Assembly (NCBI RefSeq): GCF_019236475.1
Contig: NZ_JAFAIX010000012.1
Coordinates: 62,001 to 126,000, forward strand
Reading direction: 5' to 3'
DNA length: 64,000 bases
Source: Chitinophaga sp.
GTDB taxonomy: Bacteria; Bacteroidota; Bacteroidia; Chitinophagales; Chitinophagaceae
A model generated the notes under the pieces. The model did no database searches. It worked only from the letters and a program-made list of their open reading frames with translations, and was not told the origin of the DNA. The position numbers were made by a program, and so were the translations under genes. This document shows, in pieces, positions 30,148 to 40,195 of this stretch. How positions within the stretch are numbered: the stretch's first letter is position 1; every line of letters begins with the position of its first letter.

Positions 30148-32256
30148 TTAATTGGCGACTCTTTTGTAGCGCAGTCGTACGGAGTTAACGGCCAGTACAA
30201 CATCTGAAATGCCCATCACGCCAGCACCTACGATAGGATTCAGGAATCCTAGGGCTGCCACCGGAATGGCCACTACATTGTAGATAAAGGCCCAGAAGAG
30301 GTTTTGTTTGATGGTGAGATAAGTATGCTTACCCAGGCCCAGCGCCAATGGCAAGGCGCCTAAGTGATTGTTCAACAGTACTACATTGGCACTTTGCATG
30401 GCCACTTGAGTGGCATCGCTGAGAGAGATACCAATAGTGGCTTTAGACAGTGCTGGCGCATCGTTGATACCATCTCCTACCATCGCTGTAGGAGCGGTGG
30501 ACATAAGGTCTGATATCTTCCGCAATTTCTGCTCCGGACTCTGTTCTGCATAAATTTCTGTAATACCTACTTGGGCGGCCAGTTCCTCACATTTCCGCTG
30601 CGTATCGCCACTGAGCAAAATTGGCTTGATACCCATTTTCACCAATGCCGCTATCACAGTAGGCGCTTCAGGACGAATTTCATCTATGAAATCAATCCAG
30701 CCCAGCAGTTGCCCATTTTTCAGGAGATAGAGATTATGAGTATCGTCTTTAGCGGCATCTCCTGCCATGCGGAAAGAACCCAATTGCCATTCATTGCCAG
30801 CTTTATCTGCCGCACGCATGCCTAATCCTTTATGCTCGCGAACCTGTGTCAGCGTTACTTCTCCGGCTGATTTCCATGCACCTGCAATAGAACGTGCAAT
30901 AGGGTGAGATGAATACTTTTCCAGGCTGTACACGATCTGGCGGAATTCCTGGTCGGTCATCTGTTCAAAATGATATTTACCGATGCTGAGTTTACCAGTG
31001 GTCAGGGTTCCTGTTTTATCGAATACAATCTGGCGGATATCCTTGAACAGTTCTAATGTATGTCCACCTTTAATGAGAATACCATTTTTGGCGGCACGGC
31101 CCAAGCCAACCATCACCGCAGCCGGTGTGGCCAATCCCATGGCACAAGGGCAGGAAATCACCATCACCGCAATACTTCGCATCATAGCAGTTGCCAGGGA
31201 AGTATGGCCGATAAAATACCAGCCGAGGAAAGTAAGTATAGCGATAGTTAGGACTGTTGGTACGAAGATGGCACTGATACGGTCTGCCAGTCGCTGCATA
31301 GGCGGCTTATCATTCTGGGCCTGTTTTACGAGGTCGATAATGTAAGACAACACGGTATCTTTACCAGTAGCCGTAATAAATATTTTGATGCTGCCTTCTT
31401 CCAGGATGGTACCACCGATAACTTTATCCTTTTCGCTTTTGGAAACTGGTGCACTTTCTCCTGTTATCATGGATTCGTTTACGTGACCGGAACCCCAGTA
31501 AACAGTACCATCCATCGGGATTTTATCGCCGGTGTTTACCAGTACACAGTCGCCTGTTTTCAGGGTACGGTTATCCACTTCGTGGATGTGTTCATGGCCG
31601 TTTTTCTCCAGATGTATGAGTCGCGCAGTGGTAATTTGCATTTTAGCCAGGTCTGCTATAGCCGAGGTGGTTTGCTTCACTGATTTTTCTTCCATGAGAT
31701 TGCCCAGGAAGACGAGGGTCAAAATGGCTGCGGAGGTTTCATAAAACAAATAGTTATGATCCCCGTAAACGATAGTACCTACGAGGCTATAAACAAAGGC
31801 AGCCGTGGCTCCTAATACTACCAGTACATCCATATTGGCCACTCCATTGAGTAGAGAGCGGACAGCACTTCTGCCGAAATGCCACATACCTACGGCATAT
31901 ACAGGTAGCGCAAGACTAAACTGTACCCATGGATTATGCAGCCATGGCCAATTTACCCACATATGTAATAACAGTGGGGAGGTAAATATCAGGCAGAAAA
32001 AGAATTTAAAAGTAAGGGTATTGTAAGGGGATACCGGGGCTGGAGCTTCATCGGGTAATACCACACGAAAGCCCATCTGGTTAATACCTTCCAGTATGTC
32101 AGCAGAATTTGCGCCTGTAGGAAGTTGAAAGCTCACTTCCTCTGTAGCAAAGCTGACATTTACCTCCTGCATTCCTTTTTTCTCCAGGTACTTAGAAACG
32201 CTTAATGCACAATTTGTGCAGTGCATTCCTTCTACCTTGCAACTAATTGGTGTCAT
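30148..32256 (-). CDS. Heavy-metal (copper-type) translocating P-type ATPase
   Basis: N-terminal HMA CKVEGMHCTNCALSV, VISCPCAMGLATP, FDKTGTLTTG, MVGDGINDAPALS; start moved to ATG at 32256. Confidence 0.94.
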   Translation of the reverse strand: MTPISCKVEGMHCTNCALSVSKYLEKKGMQEVNVSFATEEVSFQLPTGANSADILEGINQMGFRVVLPDEAPAPVSPYNTLTFKFFFCLIFTSPLLLHMWVNWPWLHNPWVQFSLALPVYAVGMWHFGRSAVRSLLNGVANMDVLVVLGATAAFVYSLVGTIVYGDHNYLFYETSAAILTLVFLGNLMEEKSVKQTTSAIADLAKMQITTARLIHLEKNGHEHIHEVDNRTLKTGDCVLVNTGDKIPMDGTVYWGSGHVNESMITGESAPVSKSEKDKVIGGTILEEGSIKIFITATGKDTVLSYIIDLVKQAQNDKPPMQRLADRISAIFVPTVLTIAILTFLGWYFIGHTSLATAMMRSIAVMVISCPCAMGLATPAAVMVGLGRAAKNGILIKGGHTLELFKDIRQIVFDKTGTLTTGKLSIGKYHFEQMTDQEFRQIVYSLEKYSSHPIARSIAGAWKSAGEVTLTQVREHKGLGMRAADKAGNEWQLGSFRMAGDAAKDDTHNLYLLKNGQLLGWIDFIDEIRPEAPTVIAALVKMGIKPILLSGDTQRKCEELAAQVGITEIYAEQSPEQKLRKISDLMSTAPTAMVGDGINDAPALSKATIGISLSDATQVAMQSANVVLLNNHLGALPLALGLGKHTYLTIKQNLFWAFIYNVVAIPVAALGFLNPIVGAGVMGISDVVLAVNSVRLRYKRVAN

Positions 32257-32435
32257 TGTATTCGAATTAATACAAAGGTACCTAGCAAACTTTTCCGGGA
32301 AGAAAATATTAATGCAACTCCGCATCAAAATAATTCTATCTAATTAAATATCAAATATTTAAAAATAAATATTTTCAATATTCAAGAGTATTCTGAGAAT
32401 CGTATCAAATCCCCGAAAATGCGATAAATTTGTTG

Positions 32436-32873
32436 ATGCAATGGACATTTTCACTGGAAGAATTACCGGAAATAGCGAAGGATTTCTGGAAGCAGTATGG
32501 CAGTAAGAAGGTATTTACCCTAGAAGGCCCGATGGGCGCAGGAAAAACAACACTTGTAAAAGCGTTATGTGCCGCTGCTGGCGTGGAAGACACTACAGCG
32601 AGTCCTACATTTTCCATTATAAATGAATACAATTACCGGGATCAAGAGGGGAAAATACGACGTATATACCACCTCGACTTATACCGCTTACGGGATGAGG
32701 AGGAGGCGATTACTGCCGGTGTGGAAGACACCATCTACCAGGATGCCATCAGCTTTGTGGAATGGCCCCAAGTAATAGCAGCAATACTGCCAGACGATAC
32801 CATCCATCTGGAGTTATCCGTCTTACCCGACCAAAAAAGGCAATTGGCCGAGGCGGGCACACGAAACAAATAA
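32436..32873 (+). CDS. tsaE: tRNA threonylcarbamoyladenosine biosynthesis ATPase TsaE
   Basis: LEGPMGAGKTTLVKALC, TASPTFSIINEY, HLDLYRL, SFVEWPQV. Confidence 0.92.
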   Translation: MQWTFSLEELPEIAKDFWKQYGSKKVFTLEGPMGAGKTTLVKALCAAAGVEDTTASPTFSIINEYNYRDQEGKIRRIYHLDLYRLRDEEEAITAGVEDTIYQDAISFVEWPQVIAAILPDDTIHLELSVLPDQKRQLAEAGTRNK

Positions 32874-32917
32874 TGTATCTTTGATAGTACCTTTAAACAC
32901 AGAATAATACTGACCGT

Positions 32918-34135
32918 ATGGAGCAAAGGCAAAAACCTGTCGTGAGTGCTGGCTTTACCTATTCACCACTGGAAGAAACGCTGGATATACCTACAAAAAA
33001 CTCCCGTTTATTCATCGGTATCCCTAAAGAATCTTCTTTCCAGGAGAACCGTATTGCCCTCACCCCAGACGCAGTAAGCATTCTGGCCGCCCACGGACAT
33101 CATATCGTGGTAGAGCACAAAGCAGGAGATGCTTCTCACTACTACGACACTGATTACTCCGAGGCAGGTGCCGAAATCGTATACGACCGTAAGGAAGTAT
33201 TTAAGGCAGAAATTATTCTCAAATCAGCTCCCCTCACCGATGAGGAAATTGAGCTACTGCACCCTCACCAGATCATCATCTCCCCTATCCATCTGGCCGC
33301 TCTGAAAGCTTACCAGGTGCAAAAAATGATGGATAAACGTATCACCTTGCTCTCATTTGAAAACCTCAAAGACGACGCAGGCACTTATCCAATTGTACGT
33401 GCTATGAGTGAAATTGCCGGCGGCGCAGTCATGCTGATTGCCGCGCAATATCTCAGCAACGACAACAAAGGAAAAGGGATTCTACTGGGTGGTATTACTG
33501 GTATCCCTCCTACCAAAGTAGTGATCATAGGCGCTGGTATTGTTGGGGAATTTGCTGCCAGAACAGCGCTGGCACTGGGTGCATCGGTAAAAGTATTCGA
33601 TAATAACATCTATAAACTGAAACGCCTCCAGAATAATATCGGAGTACGTGTATTCACTTCCGTTATCCAGCCTAAAGTACTGGCAGAGCAACTGCGCAAC
33701 GCCGATGTGGCTGTGGGCGCCCTCTCCAGTCAAAGTGGCCGTACACCTATTGTGGTAACAGAGTCTATGGTTAGCAATATGAAAGCCGGTTCTGTTATAG
33801 TAGATGTAAGTATAGACCGAGGCGGATGCTTCGAAACATCAGAGATTACTACCCACGAAAGTCCGGTGTTCAAAAAATATGATGTGGTGCATTACTGCGT
33901 ACCTAATATTCCATCCGGGTTTGCACGCACTGCTTCTGAAGCTATTTCCAATGTATTGATGCCACTGTTGATAGAAGCGGCCGATGATGGCGGGTTCGAA
34001 AACCTGGTGTGGATAAAACGTGGTGTGAGAAATGGTATCTACCTCTATAAAGGAGCCCTGACCAATTACCACCTGAGTGAGAAATTTAAACTGAAATATA
34101 CAGACCTGGAACTGCTGTTGGCGGTGAAAGGATAA
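32918..34135 (+). CDS. ald: Alanine dehydrogenase
   Basis: GIPKESSFQENRIALTPDAV, GITGIPPTKVVIIGAGIVGEFAARTALALGASVKVFDNN. Confidence 0.9.
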   Translation: MEQRQKPVVSAGFTYSPLEETLDIPTKNSRLFIGIPKESSFQENRIALTPDAVSILAAHGHHIVVEHKAGDASHYYDTDYSEAGAEIVYDRKEVFKAEIILKSAPLTDEEIELLHPHQIIISPIHLAALKAYQVQKMMDKRITLLSFENLKDDAGTYPIVRAMSEIAGGAVMLIAAQYLSNDNKGKGILLGGITGIPPTKVVIIGAGIVGEFAARTALALGASVKVFDNNIYKLKRLQNNIGVRVFTSVIQPKVLAEQLRNADVAVGALSSQSGRTPIVVTESMVSNMKAGSVIVDVSIDRGGCFETSEITTHESPVFKKYDVVHYCVPNIPSGFARTASEAISNVLMPLLIEAADDGGFENLVWIKRGVRNGIYLYKGALTNYHLSEKFKLKYTDLELLLAVKG

Positions 34136-34144
34136 CTAATATTA

Positions 34145-34182
34145 TAAAAAAATCCCCGGTCGCAACGACCGGGGATTTTTTT
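34145..34182. terminator. Bidirectional terminator between convergent ald and uppP
   Basis: AAAAAATCCCCGGTCG caa CGACCGGGGATTTTTT. Confidence 0.85.
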
Positions 34183-34981
34183 ATATCTCTAATTTGTATC
34201 CCATCAACAGGGCTACAATGATTATCAACCCTACTACTATTCTGTAATAGCCCCAGATCTTGAAGCCGTGTTTCTTCAATGAATCGATAAAGAACTTAAT
34301 AGCCAGCATAGCCACTACGAATGCTACTATATTCCCTACCAACAGCAGTTTCAAGTTCTCAGGATGTGCCATCAGCAATTCTCTTCCTTTCAGCAGTTTA
34401 TAACCAGTAGCAGCCGCCATAGTAGGTACTGCTAGGAAGAAGGAGAATTCAGCAGCAACGTTCCTAGTCAGCTTCTGCTGCATACCACCAATAATGGAGG
34501 CCGCGCTACGGCTAACACCTGGAATCATTGCAAGACATTGGTAAAAACCGATGCGCAATGCCTTAAATATGTTAATCTTTTCGTCTGAATCAATGGTTGG
34601 ATTTTGGAACCATTTATCCACAAACAAGAGGATAATACCTCCAAGGAAGAGCGTAATACCAACCGTCATTGGGCTTTCCAGCAGCATATCAATTTTATCT
34701 GCGAACAGGTAACCGAGAATCAGTGCAGGAATCACCGCTACGATCAGTTTCAGGTAGAAATTCATCCTGTTCTTGTCGAACACAAAGAATTTTTTCCAAT
34801 ACAGCACTACTACCGCGAGGATGGCGCCGAGCTGGATAACCACCTCAAACAGTTTGGTAAACTCGTCCTTGCTGATACCCAGCAAGGAGCTTACGATAAT
34901 CATGTGACCGGTGGAAGAAACAGGCAGAAATTCCGTCAAACCTTCTACTATCGCGATAATAATCGCTTGAAAAAAAGTCAT
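34181..34981 (-). CDS. uppP: Undecaprenyl-diphosphate phosphatase
   Basis: AIIIAIVEGLTEFLPVSSTGHMII, PGVSRSAASIIGGM. Confidence 0.95.
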   Translation of the reverse strand: MTFFQAIIIAIVEGLTEFLPVSSTGHMIIVSSLLGISKDEFTKLFEVVIQLGAILAVVVLYWKKFFVFDKNRMNFYLKLIVAVIPALILGYLFADKIDMLLESPMTVGITLFLGGIILLFVDKWFQNPTIDSDEKINIFKALRIGFYQCLAMIPGVSRSAASIIGGMQQKLTRNVAAEFSFFLAVPTMAAATGYKLLKGRELLMAHPENLKLLLVGNIVAFVVAMLAIKFFIDSLKKHGFKIWGYYRIVVGLIIIVALLMGYKLEI

Positions 34982-35062
34982 GGAGAAACTATATGGTTAA
35001 AAGTGAAAAAAATAGCGATGAGTATTGGTCATCGCTATGGGGAATAATAATATTATCGAATC

Positions 35063-35347
35063 TTACGCCTGTTGTTTAGGACGGCGCATGATGGCATATA
35101 CTTCGATCAGCAGACCACCCACGATCACAATAGGCGCCAGGGTGATACGGCGAAAGCTGTAAACTTCACTTGCATTGAAGGTATTAGGGTCAGTGCTTTT
35201 GCCACCCAGCATCAGCAGGAAGCCAACAATTATCACGATAATACCTATCAGCATGATGCGATAGTTTTCTTTAGGGAAAATCTGAAAGTCCTTCACCTCT
35301 TCTTGAGCAGGTTTGGATGCTGTAGGTTTTACGCTTGGATTAGCCAT
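35063..35347 (-). CDS. DUF3098 domain-containing membrane protein
   Basis: FPKENYRIMLIGIIVIIVGFLLMLGG...VYSFRRITLAPIVIVGGLLIEVYAIM. Confidence 0.85.
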   Translation of the reverse strand: MANPSVKPTASKPAQEEVKDFQIFPKENYRIMLIGIIVIIVGFLLMLGGKSTDPNTFNASEVYSFRRITLAPIVIVGGLLIEVYAIMRRPKQQA

Positions 35348-35375
35348 TGTATGAAATTAATATCTGAAATTAAGA

Positions 35376-36248
35376 TTAATAAAGATCATCCAGTTTGAGA
35401 CGCAGGTACTTCATAACGGAGCGGTGCGTACTGAAAAGGGAAATAGCGATCCCCATTACAATCATTCCTAGGAACAGCGCACCGATCATCAGGTTATCTC
35501 TCATACCATTCAGCTCAGGCAGTACTTTGTCTGCAAAAGACATCATAGCAAACAGACCGGCAATAGCAATTACGGCACTGAGCGCCCCATTGATGATACT
35601 GCGCAGATCGAATGGTTTGGCAATAAACCAACGGGTAGCTCCCACCATCTGCATGGTTTTAATGAGGAACCTGTTGCTGAACATCGCCAGTCGGATAGTA
35701 TTATCGATCAGGAATACTACTGCTAGGCACAGCACACCGCTAATAATCAGAACGATCATACCAATACGCTGTACGTTCTCATTCAGTTTGTTTACCAGGA
35801 TACGCTGGTAGGAAATCTCCCGAACAATACTTTGCTGGGTGAGATTATTCTCGATTACCTTCAAACTATCGGCATTTACATAGTTGGCGTTGGCCTTAAT
35901 GTTAATGCTGGCGTACAAAGGATTATATTCAAGTAGGTTAATGAAATCCTCCCCGAACTCTTTTTTGAATCTTTCGGCAGCCATTTCCTTTGAAACGTAT
36001 TCAATGGATTTGACATATGGCTTTGCTGCAATGGAATCGCGCAGGGCAGTGGCCTGGTTCTCCTTCACATTATCTCTCAGAATAACCTGAACTTCAATAC
36101 TTTCCTTGAAGTACTTACTCAGCTTATTCGCATGTATCACCACCAATCCGAGGGTTCCCAGCAGGAATAGTACCAGGGCCACTCCGATAATGGAGTACAG
36201 GTAAGATGGTTTCGACTTCTTTGCTGATGATCTTCCTGGTTGCGCCAT
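35376..36248 (-). CDS. ftsX: Cell division ABC transporter permease FtsX-like
   Basis: ~290 aa, N-terminal TM then IEVQVILRDNV... ; NTIRLAMFSNRFLIKTMQMVGATRWFIAKPF. Confidence 0.88.
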   Translation of the reverse strand: MAQPGRSSAKKSKPSYLYSIIGVALVLFLLGTLGLVVIHANKLSKYFKESIEVQVILRDNVKENQATALRDSIAAKPYVKSIEYVSKEMAAERFKKEFGEDFINLLEYNPLYASINIKANANYVNADSLKVIENNLTQQSIVREISYQRILVNKLNENVQRIGMIVLIISGVLCLAVVFLIDNTIRLAMFSNRFLIKTMQMVGATRWFIAKPFDLRSIINGALSAVIAIAGLFAMMSFADKVLPELNGMRDNLMIGALFLGMIVMGIAISLFSTHRSVMKYLRLKLDDLY

Positions 36249-36500
36249 TAATCTGTAGTTTATCGGCGAAAATAATAAAAATTAGTAGTTATGTGTTTAA
36301 TTTTGCCAGCCAAATCATTCTGGCATTTCCGGCGGCAATATAAAAAGTTGTAAGGGTTCAACATTGTTGTATTAATGAATTTAACATTATTTTGCTAAAC
36401 TGGCTCTTCTGCCGGCATAACATATAATAATATTTTGATAACGTGGTTAGGGCTGGATGTATTGTATATCCGCTTGTTAACCACTCAGCTGCAACCATAT

Positions 36501-39266
36501 ATGGAGTACAATTTCAGGGCAATTGAAAAGAAATGGCAGGAACAATGGGTAAATTCCCATGCCTACCGCGTAAAAAACGACAGCACTAAGCCCAAATGTT
36601 ATGTGCTGGACATGTTCCCTTATCCTTCCGGGGCGGGCCTACACGTAGGTCATCCGCTGGGATACATCTCTACGGATATATATGCACGTTATAAAAGACT
36701 AAAAGGCTATAACGTTCTTCATACCATGGGATACGATGCTTTTGGCCTTCCTGCGGAACAATATGCCCTGGAAACAGGTCAACATCCCGCTGTGACCACT
36801 GCCCATAACATCAAAACATTCCGTGAACAACTGGATAATATCGGCTTCTGCTACGATTGGTCCAGGGAAATCAACACTAGCGATCCAGCTTATTACAAAT
36901 GGACGCAATGGATTTTCCTGCAATTGTTCGATAGCTGGTATAACCGCCGTACCGAAAAAGCGGAGGCTATCAGCGAACTGGTGAAAATCTTCGAAAAAGA
37001 AGGTAATAGCCAGCATCCTTGTCCAGGCGACCGTCAGATCCAGTTCACCGCAGCACAATGGAAAGGCTATACGGAAGCAGAACAGCGTGATATCCTCATG
37101 CAATACCGCCTGGCTTTCCTGGCTTATGCAGAGGTAAACTGGTGCGCTGCCCTCGGTACCGTACTCGCCAATGACGAGGTAATTAACGGTGTCAGCGAAC
37201 GCGGCGGATACCCTGTTGTGAAAAAGAAAATGCGCCAATGGTTCCTCCGTATCACTGAATATGCTAACCGCCTCCTGGAAGGACTGGAAACAGTAGAATT
37301 CAGCGATGCTATGAAGGAGATGCAACGTAACTGGATAGGTAAGAGCCAGGGCGCAGAAATCAAATTCAACATCAAGAACTCCGACGAGCAAATCGAAGTA
37401 TATACCACCCGCCCGGATACCATTTTCGGTGTGGACTTCATGGTAATCGCCCCTGAACATGAGCTGGTAAAGAAAATCACCACTCCTGAACAGCAGGCTG
37501 CCATTGACGCCTACCTGGAGTATGTACAGAGTCGCTCTGAAAGAGAGCGTATGTCGGAGGTAAAACAAATTACCGGTTGCTTTACTGGCGCTTATGCTAT
37601 TAATCCGCTGGATGGTCGCGAAGTACCCGTTTGGATTGCTGAATATGTACTGGCTGGTTATGGCACAGGTGCTATCATGGCGGTTCCATGTGGCGATCAA
37701 CGCGATTTCAACTTTGCACGCCACTTTAACCTGCCTATCACCAATATCATCGGAGATGCTTTCACTGGTGAAGAAGCCAATCCTACCAAGGATGCTATTC
37801 TCCAGAACAGCAATTTCCTGGATGGCATTGATATGCGCAAAGGTGCTGATATGGTGATCAGCAAACTGGAAGAAATGGGCATCGGCCGCCGCCAGATCAA
37901 CTATAAAATGCGTGATGCAGGGTTTAGCCGTCAGCGTTATTGGGGTGAACCATTCCCTATTATCTATAAGGATGGTATCCCTTACGCAGTAGAGGAGAAA
38001 GACCTCCCGGTAGAACTCCCACATATAGAAAACTATAAACCAGGGCCTGAAGGGGAAGGTCCGCTGGCCAATATTACCGACTGGGTAAATATTGCTCCAG
38101 GCGTAAAACGCGAAACTAACACCATGCCTGGTTATGCTGGCAGTAGCTGGTATTTCCTCCGCTATATGGACCCGCACAATACACAAACCTTCGCCGACCG
38201 CCAGATCTCTGATTACTGGAACCAGGTGGATGTATATGTGGGTGGTACCGAACATGCCGTAGGTCACTTGCTTTATTCCCGTATGTGGACAAAAGTGCTC
38301 TATGATCTGGGCCATATCGGTTTCCATGAACCTTTCAGAAAGCTGATCAACCAAGGTATGATTCAGGGTTCTTCCCGCTTCGTTTACCGCGTGCGAGGCA
38401 CAAATGAATTCGTGTCCTATGGCCTGAAAGACCAATATGAAACAGATGCCCTGCATGTGGATGTGAACATTGTGGATGGTGTAGTACTGGATGTGGAGAA
38501 ATTCAAGGCATGGAGAAATGAATACGCAGATGCTACTTTCATCCTGGAAAATGACCAGTATATCTGTGGCCAGGAAGTAGAGAAAATGAGTAAACGTCTC
38601 TTCAATACCGTGAACCCGAACGATCTCGTAAGCAGATACGGTGCTGATACTTTCCGCATGTACGAAATGTTCCTTGGTCCGGTGGAACAGTCAAAACCAT
38701 GGGATACCAAAGGTATTGAAGGGGTACACCGCTTCCTGAAAAAGCTCTGGCGCCTATTTGCCGATGAGCAGAAAGGGCTGGTCGTGACGAGCGATAATCC
38801 TACTCCTGAAGAGCTGAAGGTATTGCACACAGCTATCAACAAAATTGATAATGCTACTAATAGCTTCTCTTTCAATACAGCGGTGAGTGCCTTCATGATC
38901 TGTGTGAACGACCTCACTACGCTGCATTGCCATAAACGCAATATCCTGGAATCTGTGCTGATCCTGCTGACGCCTTATGCGCCTCATATTGCGGAAGAGC
39001 TGTGGCAGTTGATCGGTTTCAATGAAAGCATCCTCAATGCGCCTTATCCGGTGTACAAGGAGGAATATACCAAAGAAAGCGACTTCACTTATCCAATCGC
39101 GATCAATGGTAAAACCAAAACAGAAATGAGCCTCCCGCTGGATATGGACGAAGCTGGCCTCCAGGCCGCTGTTCTGGCCAACGAGCAGGTACAGAAATAT
39201 CTGGATGGCAAACCACTGCGTAAAGTCATTATCGTTAAAGGAAGAATGATTAACCTGGTAGTTTAA
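36501..39266 (+). CDS. leuS: Leucyl-tRNA synthetase
   Basis: MFPYPSGAGLHVGHPLGY (HIGH region), EKMSKRLFNTVNP (KMSKS), class I editing domain; ATG at 36501 preferred over the upstream ORF opening at 36435. Confidence 0.97.
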   Translation: MEYNFRAIEKKWQEQWVNSHAYRVKNDSTKPKCYVLDMFPYPSGAGLHVGHPLGYISTDIYARYKRLKGYNVLHTMGYDAFGLPAEQYALETGQHPAVTTAHNIKTFREQLDNIGFCYDWSREINTSDPAYYKWTQWIFLQLFDSWYNRRTEKAEAISELVKIFEKEGNSQHPCPGDRQIQFTAAQWKGYTEAEQRDILMQYRLAFLAYAEVNWCAALGTVLANDEVINGVSERGGYPVVKKKMRQWFLRITEYANRLLEGLETVEFSDAMKEMQRNWIGKSQGAEIKFNIKNSDEQIEVYTTRPDTIFGVDFMVIAPEHELVKKITTPEQQAAIDAYLEYVQSRSERERMSEVKQITGCFTGAYAINPLDGREVPVWIAEYVLAGYGTGAIMAVPCGDQRDFNFARHFNLPITNIIGDAFTGEEANPTKDAILQNSNFLDGIDMRKGADMVISKLEEMGIGRRQINYKMRDAGFSRQRYWGEPFPIIYKDGIPYAVEEKDLPVELPHIENYKPGPEGEGPLANITDWVNIAPGVKRETNTMPGYAGSSWYFLRYMDPHNTQTFADRQISDYWNQVDVYVGGTEHAVGHLLYSRMWTKVLYDLGHIGFHEPFRKLINQGMIQGSSRFVYRVRGTNEFVSYGLKDQYETDALHVDVNIVDGVVLDVEKFKAWRNEYADATFILENDQYICGQEVEKMSKRLFNTVNPNDLVSRYGADTFRMYEMFLGPVEQSKPWDTKGIEGVHRFLKKLWRLFADEQKGLVVTSDNPTPEELKVLHTAINKIDNATNSFSFNTAVSAFMICVNDLTTLHCHKRNILESVLILLTPYAPHIAEELWQLIGFNESILNAPYPVYKEEYTKESDFTYPIAINGKTKTEMSLPLDMDEAGLQAAVLANEQVQKYLDGKPLRKVIIVKGRMINLVV

Positions 39267-39280
39267 TAGTCATAACAAAA

Positions 39281-39360
39281 CTGTCGTCCCTGCCCGCTGG
39301 GCAGGGACGACGAAAAAGTTAAAAAGGGGAAGTGACTGCAACGTCACTTCCCCTTTTTGA
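39281..39360 (-). repeat. Composite two-hairpin intergenic repeat, inverted copy
   Basis: TCGTCCCTGCC cgctg GGCAGGGACGA (39284-39310), linker CGAAAAAGTT, AAAAAGGGGAAGTGAC tgcaac GTCACTTCCCCTTTTT (39321-39358). Confidence 0.8.
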
Positions 39361-39413
39361 TGCAACCACTTTTCTTTTGCATGCAATAAAAGCAGTATAT
39401 TTAATAGCCCATC

Positions 39414-40115
39414 ATGGGCGTCCCTACTATGCTGCAGGATATTTTACGCAAATACCAGGATACCTTTCAACCGGTTATCCAACTCCTGGACCCCGCAGAA
39501 CCACTGCTGGCCATGGATTTTACTCGAAATAACGCTACCCTCACTCCTGCTATTCTCCAGGATATAGACCTTTTCTGCCGATATATTGACCATACGTTGG
39601 CAGATAATGGTTACAGGTTAGGCATAGGCGGATACGGTGAACACCGTACCATTTATGCGGTGAGCTCACATTTTGACGCCGGTGAGGAACCCCGGCGTCT
39701 ACACCTTGGCATTGATGTATGGGGCATCTCCGGTACGCCTGTTTTTGCGCCCTTAAATGGCCATGTACATAGTTTCCGCTTCAATGACCACTTCGGCGAC
39801 TATGGCGCTACCATTATCCTGCAACATCAACTGGATGGTTATACCTTTTACACCTTATACGGCCACCTCAGTATTTCCAACCTTAAAGGCCTATACGAAA
39901 ATATGCCTGTCACCGCCGGCCAACAATTGGCCTGGTTCGGACAACCCGCTGAAAACGGCGGATGGCCTCCACACCTGCATTTCCAGATTATTGAAGACAT
40001 CCAAGCATTTCGGGGAGATTTTCCTGGTGTATGCCGTTTCAGCGAAAAGGAAAAATATCTCCGTAACTGCCCCGACCCAGATCTTATTATGCAATTGAAC
40101 CAGCATATACGTTAA
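39414..40115 (+). CDS. Peptidase M23-like (LytM) domain protein without obvious signal peptide
   Basis: LHLGIDVWGISGTPVFAPLNGHVHSF, TFYTLYGHLS, PPHLHFQI. Confidence 0.87.
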   Translation: MGVPTMLQDILRKYQDTFQPVIQLLDPAEPLLAMDFTRNNATLTPAILQDIDLFCRYIDHTLADNGYRLGIGGYGEHRTIYAVSSHFDAGEEPRRLHLGIDVWGISGTPVFAPLNGHVHSFRFNDHFGDYGATIILQHQLDGYTFYTLYGHLSISNLKGLYENMPVTAGQQLAWFGQPAENGGWPPHLHFQIIEDIQAFRGDFPGVCRFSEKEKYLRNCPDPDLIMQLNQHIR

Positions 40116-40195
40116 GTACATGTAAAGTCTTACACCAACGGTGTTTCCATACCAGTTCTATTTATTATTTTGGGGGCAGCTAAATCGATTAACTA

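Noticed and set aside
30148-32328. Longer start for the P-type ATPase (MMRSCINIFFPEKFARYLCINSNT...)
   Set aside because: The extra 24 residues cover a promoter-like TACCTTTG on the minus strand and lack family similarity; ATG at 32256 is preferred.
36699-38456. 585-aa minus-strand ORF opposite leuS
   Set aside because: Antisense to a clear leucyl-tRNA synthetase; composition reads as the reverse complement of coding sequence with no recognisable domain.
39281-39360. CRISPR-like repeat
   Set aside because: Palindromic hairpins, but no regularly spaced direct repeats and no cas genes in the window.
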